In this document: positions 1-7,790 of the stretch, in pieces
Layout: each line of letters opens with the position of its first letter
How positions within the stretch are numbered: position 1 is the stretch's first letter
Assembly (NCBI RefSeq): GCF_900091505.1
Contig: NZ_LT607409.1
Location: 1,550,001-1,614,000 of the forward strand
DNA length: 64,000 bases
Direction: 5' to 3'
Origin: Micromonospora chokoriensis
GTDB lineage: Bacteria; Actinomycetota; Actinomycetes; Mycobacteriales; Micromonosporaceae
The notes under the pieces: generated by a model
Database searches by the model: none
What the model was told of the DNA's origin: nothing
What the model saw: only the letters and a program-made list of their open reading frames with translations
Translations under genes and position numbers: made by a program

Positions 1-338
1 AGCCCAAGGACGTGGTGGCCATCGAGCGGACCGGTGAGTTTCGCGGTCGCTACCACGTGTTGGGCGGTGCGATCAATCCGCTGGAGGGGATCGGTCCGGA
101 CAATCTGCGCATCCGGGAGCTGCTGATCCGGCTCGGCGGAGGCGCGGTGCGGGAGTTGATCCTGGCCACCGACCCGAACACCGAGGGCGAGGCGACCGCC
201 ACCTACCTGGCGCTGATGGTGAAGCCGATGGGCATCTCGGTGACCCGGCTGGCCAGTGGGCTGCCGGTCGGCGGCGACCTGGAGTACGCCGACGAGATCA
301 CCCTCGGTCGGGCCTTCGAGGGCCGCCGCGCGGTCTGA
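1..338 (+). CDS. recR: Recombination protein RecR, C-terminal part (5' truncated by window)
   Basis: The open frame enters from outside the window (first whole codon at base 3) and ends at TGA 336-338, giving about 111 residues. They match the C-terminal Toprim half of Rec[21 protein letters not shown], the conserved [11 protein letters not shown] stretch and the ending [15 protein letters not shown]. RecR works with RecF and RecO in loading RecA on gapped DNA; the zinc finger and helix-hairpin-helix part lie upstream, unseen. A strong hairpin terminator follows at 355-388, so recR appears to end its transcription unit here. Confidence 0.96.
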   Translation, partial: PKDVVAIERTGEFRGRYHVLGGAINPLEGIGPDNLRIRELLIRLGGGAVRELILATDPNTEGEATATYLALMVKPMGISVTRLASGLPVGGDLEYADEITLGRAFEGRRAV

Positions 339-651
339 ATCCCTTACTCACCGCCGATGGCCGGCACCCTTCGGGGTGTCGGCCATCGCTTCGTCACTGC
401 CCGGAATTGATCTGACACTTGATCCCTCATCGGGGCTGTTCGACGTAACAGTTTGGCATCGCGGGTGCGGATTGATCGGTTTGAAGGGCTGTTTACCTTC
501 GAATCGAAAGTCAACCGGCGTTTGAGGCACGATCCGATACCAACCGTCCACCCGGCAGTTTCCGGGTGGACGTAACGAGAGCTATGGTCACCGCCATCGG
601 TGACCCCTGTCACCACGTTGTCCGTACCCCCAAGGACGAGGTGAAGCACAC
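339..651 (+). promoter_or_regulatory. Intergenic region upstream of the peptide transporter operon
   Basis: This 313-base gap holds the recR terminator, a perfect 11-bp hairpin (arms CGTCCACCCGG 545-555 and CCGGGTGGACG 562-572, 6-base loop), a possible -10 box TATGGT at 583-588, and a perfect 7-bp inverted repeat GGTCACC/GGTGACC (586-592 and 599-605) that overlaps the -10 box and would suit an operator. A ribosome binding site GAGGTGA lies before the ATG at 652. No gene is seen. The promoter and operator roles are inferred. Confidence 0.45.
355..388 (+). terminator. Hairpin terminator after recR with TTCG tetraloop
   Basis: A stem of about 15 bp (arms 355-369 and 374-388, one G-T wobble) closes a TTCG tetraloop with a C-G closing pair, a very stable RNA fold. 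It starts 16 bases after the recR stop. There is no clear T-tract, as is usual in actinobacteria. Confidence 0.75.
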
Positions 652-2313
652 ATGCGTGCACCCAGGCCGAAGGTCGCGATCGCGGCCGTCGCGGTCGCGG
701 CCCTCGCGGTAGCAGGCTGCGCCGAGAGCAACCGCGACGACAAATCCGGCGGTAGCAAGAAGGACACCCTCGTCTTCGGCGTCGCCGGAGACCCGAAGGT
801 GCTCGACCCGAGCTTCGCCAGCGACGGTGAGTCGCTGCGCGTGGCGCGTCAGGTCTTCGAGACCCTGGTCCGGCCGGAGGAGGGTGGCACGAAGGTCACC
901 CCCGGTCTGGCCGAGTCCTGGACCCCGGACGCCGCGGGCACCACCTGGACCTTCAAGCTCCGCTCGGGCGTGAAGTTCCACGACGGCACCGACTTCAACG
1001 CCGAGGCCGTCTGCGTCAACTTCAACCGCTGGTACAACGCCAAGGGCCTCATGCAGAGCCCGGACGTGACCGCGTACTGGCAGGACGTCATGGGCGGCTT
1101 CGCCAAGAACGAGGACGCGGAGCTGCCGCCGAGCCTCTTCAAGTCCTGCGCCGCCAAGGACGCCACCACTGTGGACCTGTCCTTCACGCGGGTCTCCAGC
1201 AAGATCCCGGCCGCGCTGATGCTCCCCTCGTTCTCCATCCACAGCCCGAAGGCGCTGCAGGAGTTCGACGCCAGCAACGTGGGCGGCACCGCCGAGGACA
1301 TCAAGTACCCGGCGTACGCGACGGCGCACCCGACCGGCACCGGCCCGTTCAAGTTCAAGGCCTGGGACGTCGCCAACAAGACGCTCACCCTGGAGCGCAA
1401 CGACGACTACGCCGGCCCGAAGGCCAAGCTGAAGAGCCTCATCTTCAAGACGATCTCGGACGAGAACGCCCGCAAGCAGGCGCTGCGCTCCGGTGACATC
1501 CAGGGCTACGACCTGGTCGGCCCGGCCGACGTCGAGCCGCTGAAGTCCGAGGGCTTCAACATGCTCACCCGGCCGGCGTTCAACGTGCTCTACCTGGCGA
1601 TGAACCAGAAGGGCAACCCGAAGCTCGCCGACATCCGCGTCCGGCAGGCCATCGCGTACGCCCTGAACCGTCAGCAGCTGGTCACCTCCAAGCTGCCGCC
1701 GGGCGCCAAGGTCGCCGACAACTTCATGCCGGACACCGTCGAGGGTTGGAACGGCGACGTCACGAAGTACACCTACGACCCGGCCAAGGCGAAGGCGCTG
1801 CTGGCCGAGGCGGGCGCGTCGAACCTGACGCTGAAGTTCCACTACCCCACCGAGGTCACCCGGCCGTACATGCCGAACCCGAAGGACATCTTCGAGCTGC
1901 TCTCGGCGGACCTGAAGGCCGTCGGCATCACCATCGAGGCGATCCCGCTCAAGTGGAGCCCGGACTACCTCAACGCCACCACCTCGGGCAACAAGCACGA
2001 CATCCACTTCCTGGGCTGGACCGGTGACTACGGCGACGCCTACAACTTCATCGGCACCTTCTTCGACCGGCCGAAGGACGAGTGGGGCTTCAACAACAAG
2101 GCCCTGTTCGACCAGTTCAAGGACGCGGACACCACCGCTGACATCGCGGCCCGGACCGAGAAGTACAAGGCCCTGAACAAGTCCGTCATGGACTTCCTGC
2201 CCGGTGTGCCGATCTCGCACTCGCCGCCGGCGATCGTGTTCGGCAAGGACGTGACCGGCGTCAAGGCCAGCCCGCTCACCGACGAGCGGTTCTCGACCGC
2301 CGAGTACAAGTAA
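652..2313 (+). CDS. Peptide-type ABC transporter substrate-binding lipoprotein (SBP family 5)
   Basis: The 553-residue product is an extracellular solute-binding protein of the DppA/OppA/NikA family. A basic start and hydrophobic stretch lead to a lipobox (AVAGC, Cys about residue 23), so it is predicted to be anchored on the outer face of the membrane. Family motifs include GLAESWTPD, SGVKFHDGTDFNAEAV and the late FLGWTGDYGDAYNF. The four genes that follow encode the matching permeases and ATPases. The ligand cannot be read from sequence; peptides are likeliest for the family. A good Shine-Dalgarno (GAGGTGA) supports the ATG at 652. Confidence 0.93.
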   Translation: MRAPRPKVAIAAVAVAALAVAGCAESNRDDKSGGSKKDTLVFGVAGDPKVLDPSFASDGESLRVARQVFETLVRPEEGGTKVTPGLAESWTPDAAGTTWTFKLRSGVKFHDGTDFNAEAVCVNFNRWYNAKGLMQSPDVTAYWQDVMGGFAKNEDAELPPSLFKSCAAKDATTVDLSFTRVSSKIPAALMLPSFSIHSPKALQEFDASNVGGTAEDIKYPAYATAHPTGTGPFKFKAWDVANKTLTLERNDDYAGPKAKLKSLIFKTISDENARKQALRSGDIQGYDLVGPADVEPLKSEGFNMLTRPAFNVLYLAMNQKGNPKLADIRVRQAIAYALNRQQLVTSKLPPGAKVADNFMPDTVEGWNGDVTKYTYDPAKAKALLAEAGASNLTLKFHYPTEVTRPYMPNPKDIFELLSADLKAVGITIEAIPLKWSPDYLNATTSGNKHDIHFLGWTGDYGDAYNFIGTFFDRPKDEWGFNNKALFDQFKDADTTADIAARTEKYKALNKSVMDFLPGVPISHSPPAIVFGKDVTGVKASPLTDERFSTAEYK

Positions 2314-2339
2314 GTCCTGATCTGACGCAGCAAGGAACG

Positions 2340-2369
2340 CGGGCGGGCGCTGTCCACAGCGCCCGCCCG
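2340..2369 (+). terminator. Strong hairpin between binding-protein and permease genes
   Basis: Perfect 14-bp arms (CGGGCGGGCGCTGT at 2340-2353, complement at 2356-2369) leave only two central bases, so the top of the stem must open to form the loop. It lies 27 bases after the binding-protein stop and 28 bases before the permease start. Such hairpins in importer operons often stabilise the upstream message or partly terminate, giving more binding protein than permease. That role is inferred here. Confidence 0.6.
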
Positions 2370-2397
2370 TAACCCTCCGCACCCCTTCGAGGCCGCC

Positions 2398-3402
2398 GTG
2401 TTCCGGTTCATCGTCAGACGCCTGCTCCAGCTGATACCCACGCTGTTCGGGCTCTCCCTCCTGCTCTTCATCTGGCTCCGCCGGCTCCCCGGCGGTCCCG
2501 AGACCGCCATCCTCGGCGAGCGCGGTACGCCCGAGATGCGTGCCGCCATCCGGCGCAACATGGGGCTCGACGAGCCCATCCTGGTGCAGTACGGCCGCTT
2601 CGTACGGCGGATGATCAAGCTCGACCTGGGCACCTCGACCTCCACCAAGCGGGCGGTCACCACGGAGTTCATCGAGCGCTTCCCCGGCACCGTCGAGCTG
2701 ACCATCACCGCGATGATCATCGCGATCGGTGTCGGCATCCCGCTGGGTTACCTGGCCGCCCGTCGTCGCGGCCGCTTCCTGGACCACGCGTCCGTGGGCG
2801 GCTCGCTGATCGGCATCTGCATCCCGGTCTTCTTCCTGGGCTACGTGCTCAAGGCGATCTTCTCGGAGAACCTGCACTGGTTCCCGTCCAGCGGCCGGCA
2901 GGACCCGACGCTCGGGGCGACCCGGATCACCAACTTCTTCGTCCTCGACGGCTTGATGACCCGTGAGTGGGACGCCGCGGCCGACGCCCTGTGGCATCTG
3001 GTGCTGCCGGCCATCGCGCTGGCCAGCATCCCGCTGGCGATCATCGTCCGGATCACCCGGGCCAGTGTGCTGGAGGTCCTCAACGAGGACTTCGTCCGCA
3101 CCGCCGAGGCGAAGGGCCTGACCGAGCAGACGGTCCGTCGCCGGCACGTCCTGCGCAACGCGATGCTGCCGGTGGCCACCTCGATCGGTCTGCTCGCGGG
3201 CGGCCTGCTCTCCGGTGCCGTGCTGACCGAGACCGTCTTCGCCTTCAGTGGCATCGGAGCGTTCGTCGCCGAGGCCATCGGCCAGCGCGACTATCCGGTG
3301 CTGATGGGCTTCATTCTGATCATCGCGGTGGTGTACGTGCTGGTGAACCTGCTGGTCGACCTCTCCTACAGCTTCATCGACCCGAGGGTGAGGGTGCGAT
3401 GA
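2398..3402 (+). CDS. ABC transporter permease, DppB type
   Basis: A 334-residue inner-membrane permease of the DppB/OppB family. The N-terminus (FRFIVRRLLQLIPTLFGLSL) is the family's first membrane helix. The EAA-type cytoplasmic loop that docks with the ATPase is visible in RTAEAKGLTEQTVRRRHVLRNA near residue 235. About six transmembrane segments are apparent. The start is GTG at 2398; no strong ribosome binding site is seen, so translation may depend on the upstream gene. Its stop overlaps the next start by four bases (ATGA at 3399-3402), indicating translational coupling. Confidence 0.93.
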   Translation: MFRFIVRRLLQLIPTLFGLSLLLFIWLRRLPGGPETAILGERGTPEMRAAIRRNMGLDEPILVQYGRFVRRMIKLDLGTSTSTKRAVTTEFIERFPGTVELTITAMIIAIGVGIPLGYLAARRRGRFLDHASVGGSLIGICIPVFFLGYVLKAIFSENLHWFPSSGRQDPTLGATRITNFFVLDGLMTREWDAAADALWHLVLPAIALASIPLAIIVRITRASVLEVLNEDFVRTAEAKGLTEQTVRRRHVLRNAMLPVATSIGLLAGGLLSGAVLTETVFAFSGIGAFVAEAIGQRDYPVLMGFILIIAVVYVLVNLLVDLSYSFIDPRVRVR

Positions 3403-4361
3403 CCCTCAGCCCGGGCAAGAAGCGCGAAAAGATCGACCGGCTCTCCGAGCTGGCCGCCCGTGACGACGAGCGCGGCGTCAGCCTGTGGCAGGAGGCGTTC
3501 CGACGACTCCGGAGCAACCCGGCCGCGATCGTCGGCGCGGTCATCCTGGCGATCTTCGTGTTGGTAGCGGTGCTCGGCCCGTTCCTCGTGCCGTACGCGC
3601 CGACCGACACGATCGGCATCCGGGAAGGGCTGATCAAGCCGGGTGTCATCCCCGGCCCGGACGGTGACCACTGGTTCGGGTACGACCACCAGGGCCGCGA
3701 CGAGTTCAGCCGGATGATCGTGGGGGCCCGGCAGACCCTGCTGGTCGGTGTGGTGTCCACCCTCATCGGTCTAGCTATCGGCGCGTTGATCGGTGGCATC
3801 TCGGGTGCGGCGGCCGGCCTCGGTGGTCGGTGGGGGCGGTGGGTCGACACCACCCTGATGCGGTTCATCGACATGCTGCTGGCGATGCCGAGCCTGCTGC
3901 TGGCGGTGAGCATCGCCGCCCTGCTCGGTGCCAGCCTGACCACCGTGATGATCGCGGTCGGCGTGGTCTCGGTGCCGGTGTTCGCCCGGCTGCTGCGCGG
4001 CTCGATGATCTCCCAGGCCAACAGCGACTACGTGCTGGCGGCCACCTCGCTCGGCGTGAAGAAGTCGAAGATCGCGCTGACCCACGTGGTGCCGAACTCG
4101 CTCGCGCCGGTGATCGTGCAGGCCACGCTGACCCTGGCCACCGCGATCATCGAGGCCGCGGCGCTGTCCTTCCTCGGCCTGGGCAACCCGGACACCGCCG
4201 TACCGGAGTGGGGCGTCATGCTCGCCGACGCGCAGCAGTACCTCGGCATCCGGCCGTCGTTGGCGATCTACCCGGCCGTCGCGATCATCATCACCGCGCT
4301 CGGCTTCACCCTGCTCGGTGAGGCGATGCGTGAGGCCCTCGACCCGAAGCTGCGGAAGTAG
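3399..4361 (+). CDS. ABC transporter permease, DppC type
   Basis: A 320-residue permease of the DppC/OppC family that would pair with the preceding permease to form the channel. A cytoplasmic N-terminal stretch (LWQEAFRRLRSNPAAIVGA) precedes the first helix, as is typical. The EAA loop is DYVLAATSLGVKKSKIALTHVVPNS, followed by AALSFLGLGNPDTAVPEWG. The ATG at 3399 overlaps the preceding stop, which settles the start although the frame stays open upstream. The next gene lies 123 bases away across a tandem repeat, an unusual gap inside such an operon. Confidence 0.93.
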   Translation: MTLSPGKKREKIDRLSELAARDDERGVSLWQEAFRRLRSNPAAIVGAVILAIFVLVAVLGPFLVPYAPTDTIGIREGLIKPGVIPGPDGDHWFGYDHQGRDEFSRMIVGARQTLLVGVVSTLIGLAIGALIGGISGAAAGLGGRWGRWVDTTLMRFIDMLLAMPSLLLAVSIAALLGASLTTVMIAVGVVSVPVFARLLRGSMISQANSDYVLAATSLGVKKSKIALTHVVPNSLAPVIVQATLTLATAIIEAAALSFLGLGNPDTAVPEWGVMLADAQQYLGIRPSLAIYPAVAIIITALGFTLLGEAMREALDPKLRK

Positions 4362-4367
4362 GCCCGT

Positions 4368-4472
4368 CATGTGTGAAGCGCGAGGAGTGAGCTTGCGAGC
4401 CCCGCAGTCGCGAACAGCCGACTGCATGTGTGAAGCGCGAGGAGTGAGCTTGCGAGCCCCGCAGTCGCGAAC
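4368..4472 (+). repeat. Tandem pair of a 48-bp intergenic repeat (copies 1 and 2)
   Basis: Two identical 48-base copies at 4368-4415 and 4425-4472 (period 57) fill the gap between the permease and ATPase genes. Each holds an imperfect hairpin: outer arms CGCGA/TCGCG and inner arms GAGCT/AGCCC separated by unpaired bases, with a TGCG loop. A third copy, diverged in the loop, lies on the minus strand at 49043-49090, also between genes of one operon. No transposase or terminal duplication is seen. It resembles a REP-type dispersed element. Confidence 0.85.
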
Positions 4473-4484
4473 GGAGGGCCGGTA

Positions 4485-5498
4485 ATGGCACTGCTCGAAG
4501 TTGATGATCTCTCCGTCACGTTCGCGCGGCGCGGCCAGCGGGCCGTGCACGCCGTCGACGGGGTGTCCTTCTCGGTCGACGCCGGTGAGGTGGTCGGCCT
4601 GGTCGGCGAGTCCGGCTGTGGCAAGAGCGTCACCTCGCTCGCGATCATGGGGTTGCTGCCGAAGCAGCCGGGCCTGCGCGTCGGCGGCAAGGCCGTCTTC
4701 GACGGCACCGACCTGCTCCAGCTCGACGACCGGTCGCGGCGGGACATCCGTGGCCGGGACATCGCGATGATCTTCCAGGACCCGCTGTCCTCGCTGAACC
4801 CGGTGATCCCGATCGGGCTGCAGGTGACCGAGGTGCTGACCCGGCACCGGGGGATGAAGGGCGCTGCCGCGTCCAAGGAGGCGGCGGAGCTGCTGGACCG
4901 GGTCGGCATCCCCGACCCGAAGCGGCGGCTGAAGGAGTACCCGCACCAGCTCTCCGGTGGGATGCGGCAGCGTGCGCTCATCGCGATGGCGGTGGCCTGT
5001 CAGCCTCGGCTGCTGATCGCCGACGAGCCGACCACCGCGCTGGACGTCACCATCCAGGCCCAGATCCTGGAACTGCTCAAGGAACTGGTCCGGGACTCCG
5101 GCACCGCCCTGCTGATGATCACCCACGACCTTGGTGTGGTGGCCGGCATGTGCGACACCGTCAACGTGCTCTACGGCGGTCGGGTGGTGGAGACGGCCCG
5201 CCGCCGTCCACTGTTCCGTCAGCCGCGGCACCCGTACACGGTGGGTCTGCTCGGCTCGGTGCCCCGCCTGGACGCCGGGCGGGGCGAGAAGCTCAGCCCG
5301 ATCCCCGGCTCGGTCCGCGACCTGCTGCCCTGGCCGGAAGGCTGTGCCTTCGCCCCGCGCTGCGCCCGGCGGACCGACGAGTGCGTGGGTGAGCCGCCGG
5401 AGTTGGTGCAGGCACACGACGGACGTAGCTACCGGTGCGTGAACCCGGAACCGGTGCCCGGCACGGTGCCCGCCCCGCGCGAGGAGGAACAAGCGTGA
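4485..5498 (+). CDS. ABC transporter ATP-binding protein, DppD type
   Basis: A 337-residue ATPase of a peptide-type importer. Walker A GESGCGKS is at about residues 41-48, the Q-loop is in [11 protein letters not shown], the ABC signature is LSGGMRQR and Walker B is LLIADEP. The C-terminal oligopeptide-transporter extension has the cysteine cluster [14 protein letters not shown] that in relatives can hold an iron-sulfur cluster. It would pair with the next ATPase as a heterodimer. The ribosome binding site GGAGGG lies just after repeat copy 2, and the stop overlaps the following GTG by four bases (5495-5498). Confidence 0.94.
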   Translation: MALLEVDDLSVTFARRGQRAVHAVDGVSFSVDAGEVVGLVGESGCGKSVTSLAIMGLLPKQPGLRVGGKAVFDGTDLLQLDDRSRRDIRGRDIAMIFQDPLSSLNPVIPIGLQVTEVLTRHRGMKGAAASKEAAELLDRVGIPDPKRRLKEYPHQLSGGMRQRALIAMAVACQPRLLIADEPTTALDVTIQAQILELLKELVRDSGTALLMITHDLGVVAGMCDTVNVLYGGRVVETARRRPLFRQPRHPYTVGLLGSVPRLDAGRGEKLSPIPGSVRDLLPWPEGCAFAPRCARRTDECVGEPPELVQAHDGRSYRCVNPEPVPGTVPAPREEEQA

Positions 5499-6598
5499 GT
5501 GACAACGACACTCTCGTCGAGGTACGCGACCTGAAGGTGCACTTCCCGATCAAGCGGGGTGTGCTGTTCGACCGCGTGGTCGGCCACGTGAAGGCCGTCG
5601 ACGGGGTGGACCTCAGCATTCCTCGGAGCAAGACGTACGGCCTGGTCGGCGAGTCCGGCTGTGGCAAGTCCACGCTGGGTCGGGCGCTGCTCCAGCTCAC
5701 CCCGCCGACGGCCGGCGAGGTGGAGTTCGACGGCGTCGAGCTGACCACGTTGCCGCCGGGGAAACTGCGCAGCATGCGTCGCCGGATGCAGATGATCTTC
5801 CAGGACCCGATGTCCAGCCTCGACCCCCGGCAGAACGTCGAGTCGATCCTGACCGAGGGCATGCAGACCCACGGGATCGGTGCCGACCGCACCGACCGTC
5901 GCCGGATCATCGGCGAGACCCTGGACGCGGTGGGGTTGCCCCGGTGGGCGCTGTCCCGCTACCCGCACGAGTTCTCCGGCGGCCAGCGGCAGCGCATCGG
6001 CATCGCCCGCGCGTTGGTGCTCGGGCCGGAGCTGATCGTCGCCGACGAGCCGGTCTCGGCGCTCGACGTCTCGATCCAGGCCCAGGTGGTCAACCTGCTC
6101 GACGAACTCCAGGACAGCCTCGGGCTGACCTACCTGGTGATCGCGCACGACCTCGCCGTGGTCCGGCACATCTCCGACACCGTCGGCGTCATGTACCTGG
6201 GCGCGCTGGTCGAGGAGGCGCCGAGCGACCGGCTCTACACCGAGCCGCTGCACCCGTACACCCGGGCGTTGATGTCCGCGGTGCCGGTGCCGGACCCGGA
6301 CGTGGAGGACCGTCGGGAGCGGATCCTTCTCGCCGGTGACCTGCCGTCGCCGGCCAACCCCCCGTCCGGCTGCCGTTTCCACACGCGCTGCCCCTGGGCG
6401 CAGCCCACCCGCTGCTCGGACGAGCGACCCGTGCTGCGGGAGATCGGCGTCAGTCGGGTGGCCTGCCACTGGGCCGAGCAGATCGCCAGCGGTGAGCTAC
6501 GCCCGCACCAGGTCAGCGCGCAGATCGTCCGCCCCGCGGACGAGGGGGAAGCCCCGGCGGTGGTCTCCGCGCCCACCGAGCCCGGCTCGTACGTCTGA
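5495..6598 (+). CDS. ABC transporter ATP-binding protein, DppF type
   Basis: A 367-residue ATPase, the second nucleotide-binding subunit of the importer. Walker A GESGCGKS is at about residues 52-59, the signature is [10 protein letters not shown], Walker B is LIVADEP, and the C-terminal cysteine motif is [15 protein letters not shown]. The GTG at 5495 is chosen because it overlaps the upstream stop (GTGA) and has GAGGAGG at 5481-5487; the frame is open further upstream but without a site. The operon ends in a strong hairpin at 6606-6636. Confidence 0.94.
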   Translation: MSDNDTLVEVRDLKVHFPIKRGVLFDRVVGHVKAVDGVDLSIPRSKTYGLVGESGCGKSTLGRALLQLTPPTAGEVEFDGVELTTLPPGKLRSMRRRMQMIFQDPMSSLDPRQNVESILTEGMQTHGIGADRTDRRRIIGETLDAVGLPRWALSRYPHEFSGGQRQRIGIARALVLGPELIVADEPVSALDVSIQAQVVNLLDELQDSLGLTYLVIAHDLAVVRHISDTVGVMYLGALVEEAPSDRLYTEPLHPYTRALMSAVPVPDPDVEDRRERILLAGDLPSPANPPSGCRFHTRCPWAQPTRCSDERPVLREIGVSRVACHWAEQIASGELRPHQVSAQIVRPADEGEAPAVVSAPTEPGSYV

Positions 6599-6605
6599 CG
6601 AGGCC

Positions 6606-6636
6606 CGCTCGCCCCGATCAACGGTCGGGGCGAGCG
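6606..6636. terminator. Terminator between converging genes
   Basis: Perfect 12-bp arms CGCTCGCCCCGA (6606-6617) and TCGGGGCGAGCG (6625-6636) surround a 7-base loop. It sits between the end of the transporter operon and the end of the opposing gene at 6641, so it can serve both directions. Confidence 0.8.
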
Positions 6637-6640
6637 CGGC

Positions 6641-7030
6641 TCAGCCCTCGGGTCGGTGCAGCAGGCCCACGGCGACGCCGTGCACCGCGTCCAGCCCCGC
6701 CGGGTCGGCGAGCGCCACCGACGTGCCGGTGACGCCGTACCACTCGTCCGCGTCCTTGTACTGCACCCGCAGGGTGACCTTGCCGTCGGCGTACTCGGTG
6801 CGCAGGGTCAGGTCGCCGGTGACGACGCCGACCTCGTCGGTCATCACCCCGCCCGGGCCGGGCACGATGTCCGAGGTGCGGCTCTGCGGGCCGACCGCGC
6901 CACCGGAATCGGCCACCATGCCGGCACCCGGCACGGCGGCCGAGGTCTCGGCGGTGCCGTCCGCGGTCATGCCGGCGGCGGCCGGACCGCTCTCCTCGTT
7001 GGCCGGGCCGCTCGACTCGGCGGCCGTCAC
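6641..7030 (-). CDS. Hypothetical protein coupled to the HNH nuclease gene
   Basis: A 129-residue protein that I do not recognise. The first half is low-complexity Ala/Gly/Pro/Ser; the second half (YADGKVTLRVQYKDADEWY and on) looks like a small beta-rich domain. The GTG at 7030 is chosen because it overlaps the stop of the upstream nuclease gene (GTGA, 7027-7030). No signal peptide or membrane segment is apparent, so it is probably cytoplasmic. Coupling to a secreted nuclease could mean a partner or inhibitor, but nothing in the sequence proves that. Confidence 0.6.
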   Translation of the reverse strand: MTAAESSGPANEESGPAAAGMTADGTAETSAAVPGAGMVADSGGAVGPQSRTSDIVPGPGGVMTDEVGVVTGDLTLRTEYADGKVTLRVQYKDADEWYGVTGTSVALADPAGLDAVHGVAVGLLHRPEG

Positions 7031-7683
7031 GACGCGTTCCCCACTGTGCAGCCCTCCAGCATGTCGGTCAGGGCGGTCTTCTCGGCGCTGGTCACCGTCA
7101 ACCGCCAGTGGTGCTTGACCGTCACCCAGCTTTCGGCGTACTTGCACCAGTACTCGCGGTTCGCCGGCTTCCACTGGGACGGGTCCTGGTCACCCTTTGC
7201 CCGGTTGGAGGACGCGGAAACCGCGAGGAGCTGCGGACGTGTGGTGTCGTTCGCGAAGTCGCCGCGCTTCTGGTCGTCCCACTCGTCGGCGCCCGAACGC
7301 CACGCGTTGGCCAGCGGCACCATGTGGTCGATGTCCACGTCGGAAGGGTCGGCGGCGCTACGGCCGTCGTACACGCTCTCCCAACGACCGCCGACCACGT
7401 TGCAGCCGGAGAGTTTCACGTCCTTACCGTCGCGCTGGAGAATCGTGTCCCGCACGTCGCAGTTCTTGCCGGTGTTGCGCCAGTGCGGGAAGTGGTCTCT
7501 GCTGTAGCCCTTCATCGAGCCGGCAGTGGCCACGGTGAGCTGGCCGAGCTGCTGAACGGCGTTGCCGCCGCCGCTCGGCGACTCGGTGCCCGGCTCGTCG
7601 GGCGGGACGCAACCGGCAACGCCGAACGCCAGCGCCGCGGCGAGCGCGACCACCGCCGCTCGCGGTCCTGATGTGGTACGCAC
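7027..7683 (-). CDS. Secreted/lipoprotein HNH-type nuclease (DUF1524-like)
   Basis: A 218-residue protein with a signal sequence ending in a lipobox (GVAGC, Cys about residue 25). The domain carries DIDHMVPLANAWRSGA and later NRAKGDQDPSQWKPAN, the His-metal-finger pattern of DUF1524/GmrSD C-terminal-like nucleases seen in many secreted actinobacterial proteins. It likely cuts DNA outside the cytoplasm. GTG 7683 is preferred: GGAGAGG lies 8 bases upstream and the start gives a clean signal peptide. It is divergent from the MFS gene at 7791. Confidence 0.85.
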   Translation of the reverse strand: MRTTSGPRAAVVALAAALAFGVAGCVPPDEPGTESPSGGGNAVQQLGQLTVATAGSMKGYSRDHFPHWRNTGKNCDVRDTILQRDGKDVKLSGCNVVGGRWESVYDGRSAADPSDVDIDHMVPLANAWRSGADEWDDQKRGDFANDTTRPQLLAVSASSNRAKGDQDPSQWKPANREYWCKYAESWVTVKHHWRLTVTSAEKTALTDMLEGCTVGNAS

Positions 7684-7790
7684 AGACGACACCTCTCCAG
7701 CTTGCGGTCTCCCGGCGACTGCGCACAGTACCCGGGCCAGGTTTTGGCAATTCGTGGCGTCTCCCACTTGTTACAAGGCACATTGGTGGG

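Noticed and set aside
610..3147. 845-residue open frame on the minus strand opposite the transporter genes
   Set aside because: Low-complexity Arg/Gly/Asp-rich translation with no family features, fully opposite well-supported genes. Long antisense frames are expected from third-position GC bias.
4306..4491. Small minus-strand frame over the 48-bp tandem repeat
   Set aside because: The apparent peptide repeats only because the DNA repeats. No ribosome binding site or family resemblance.
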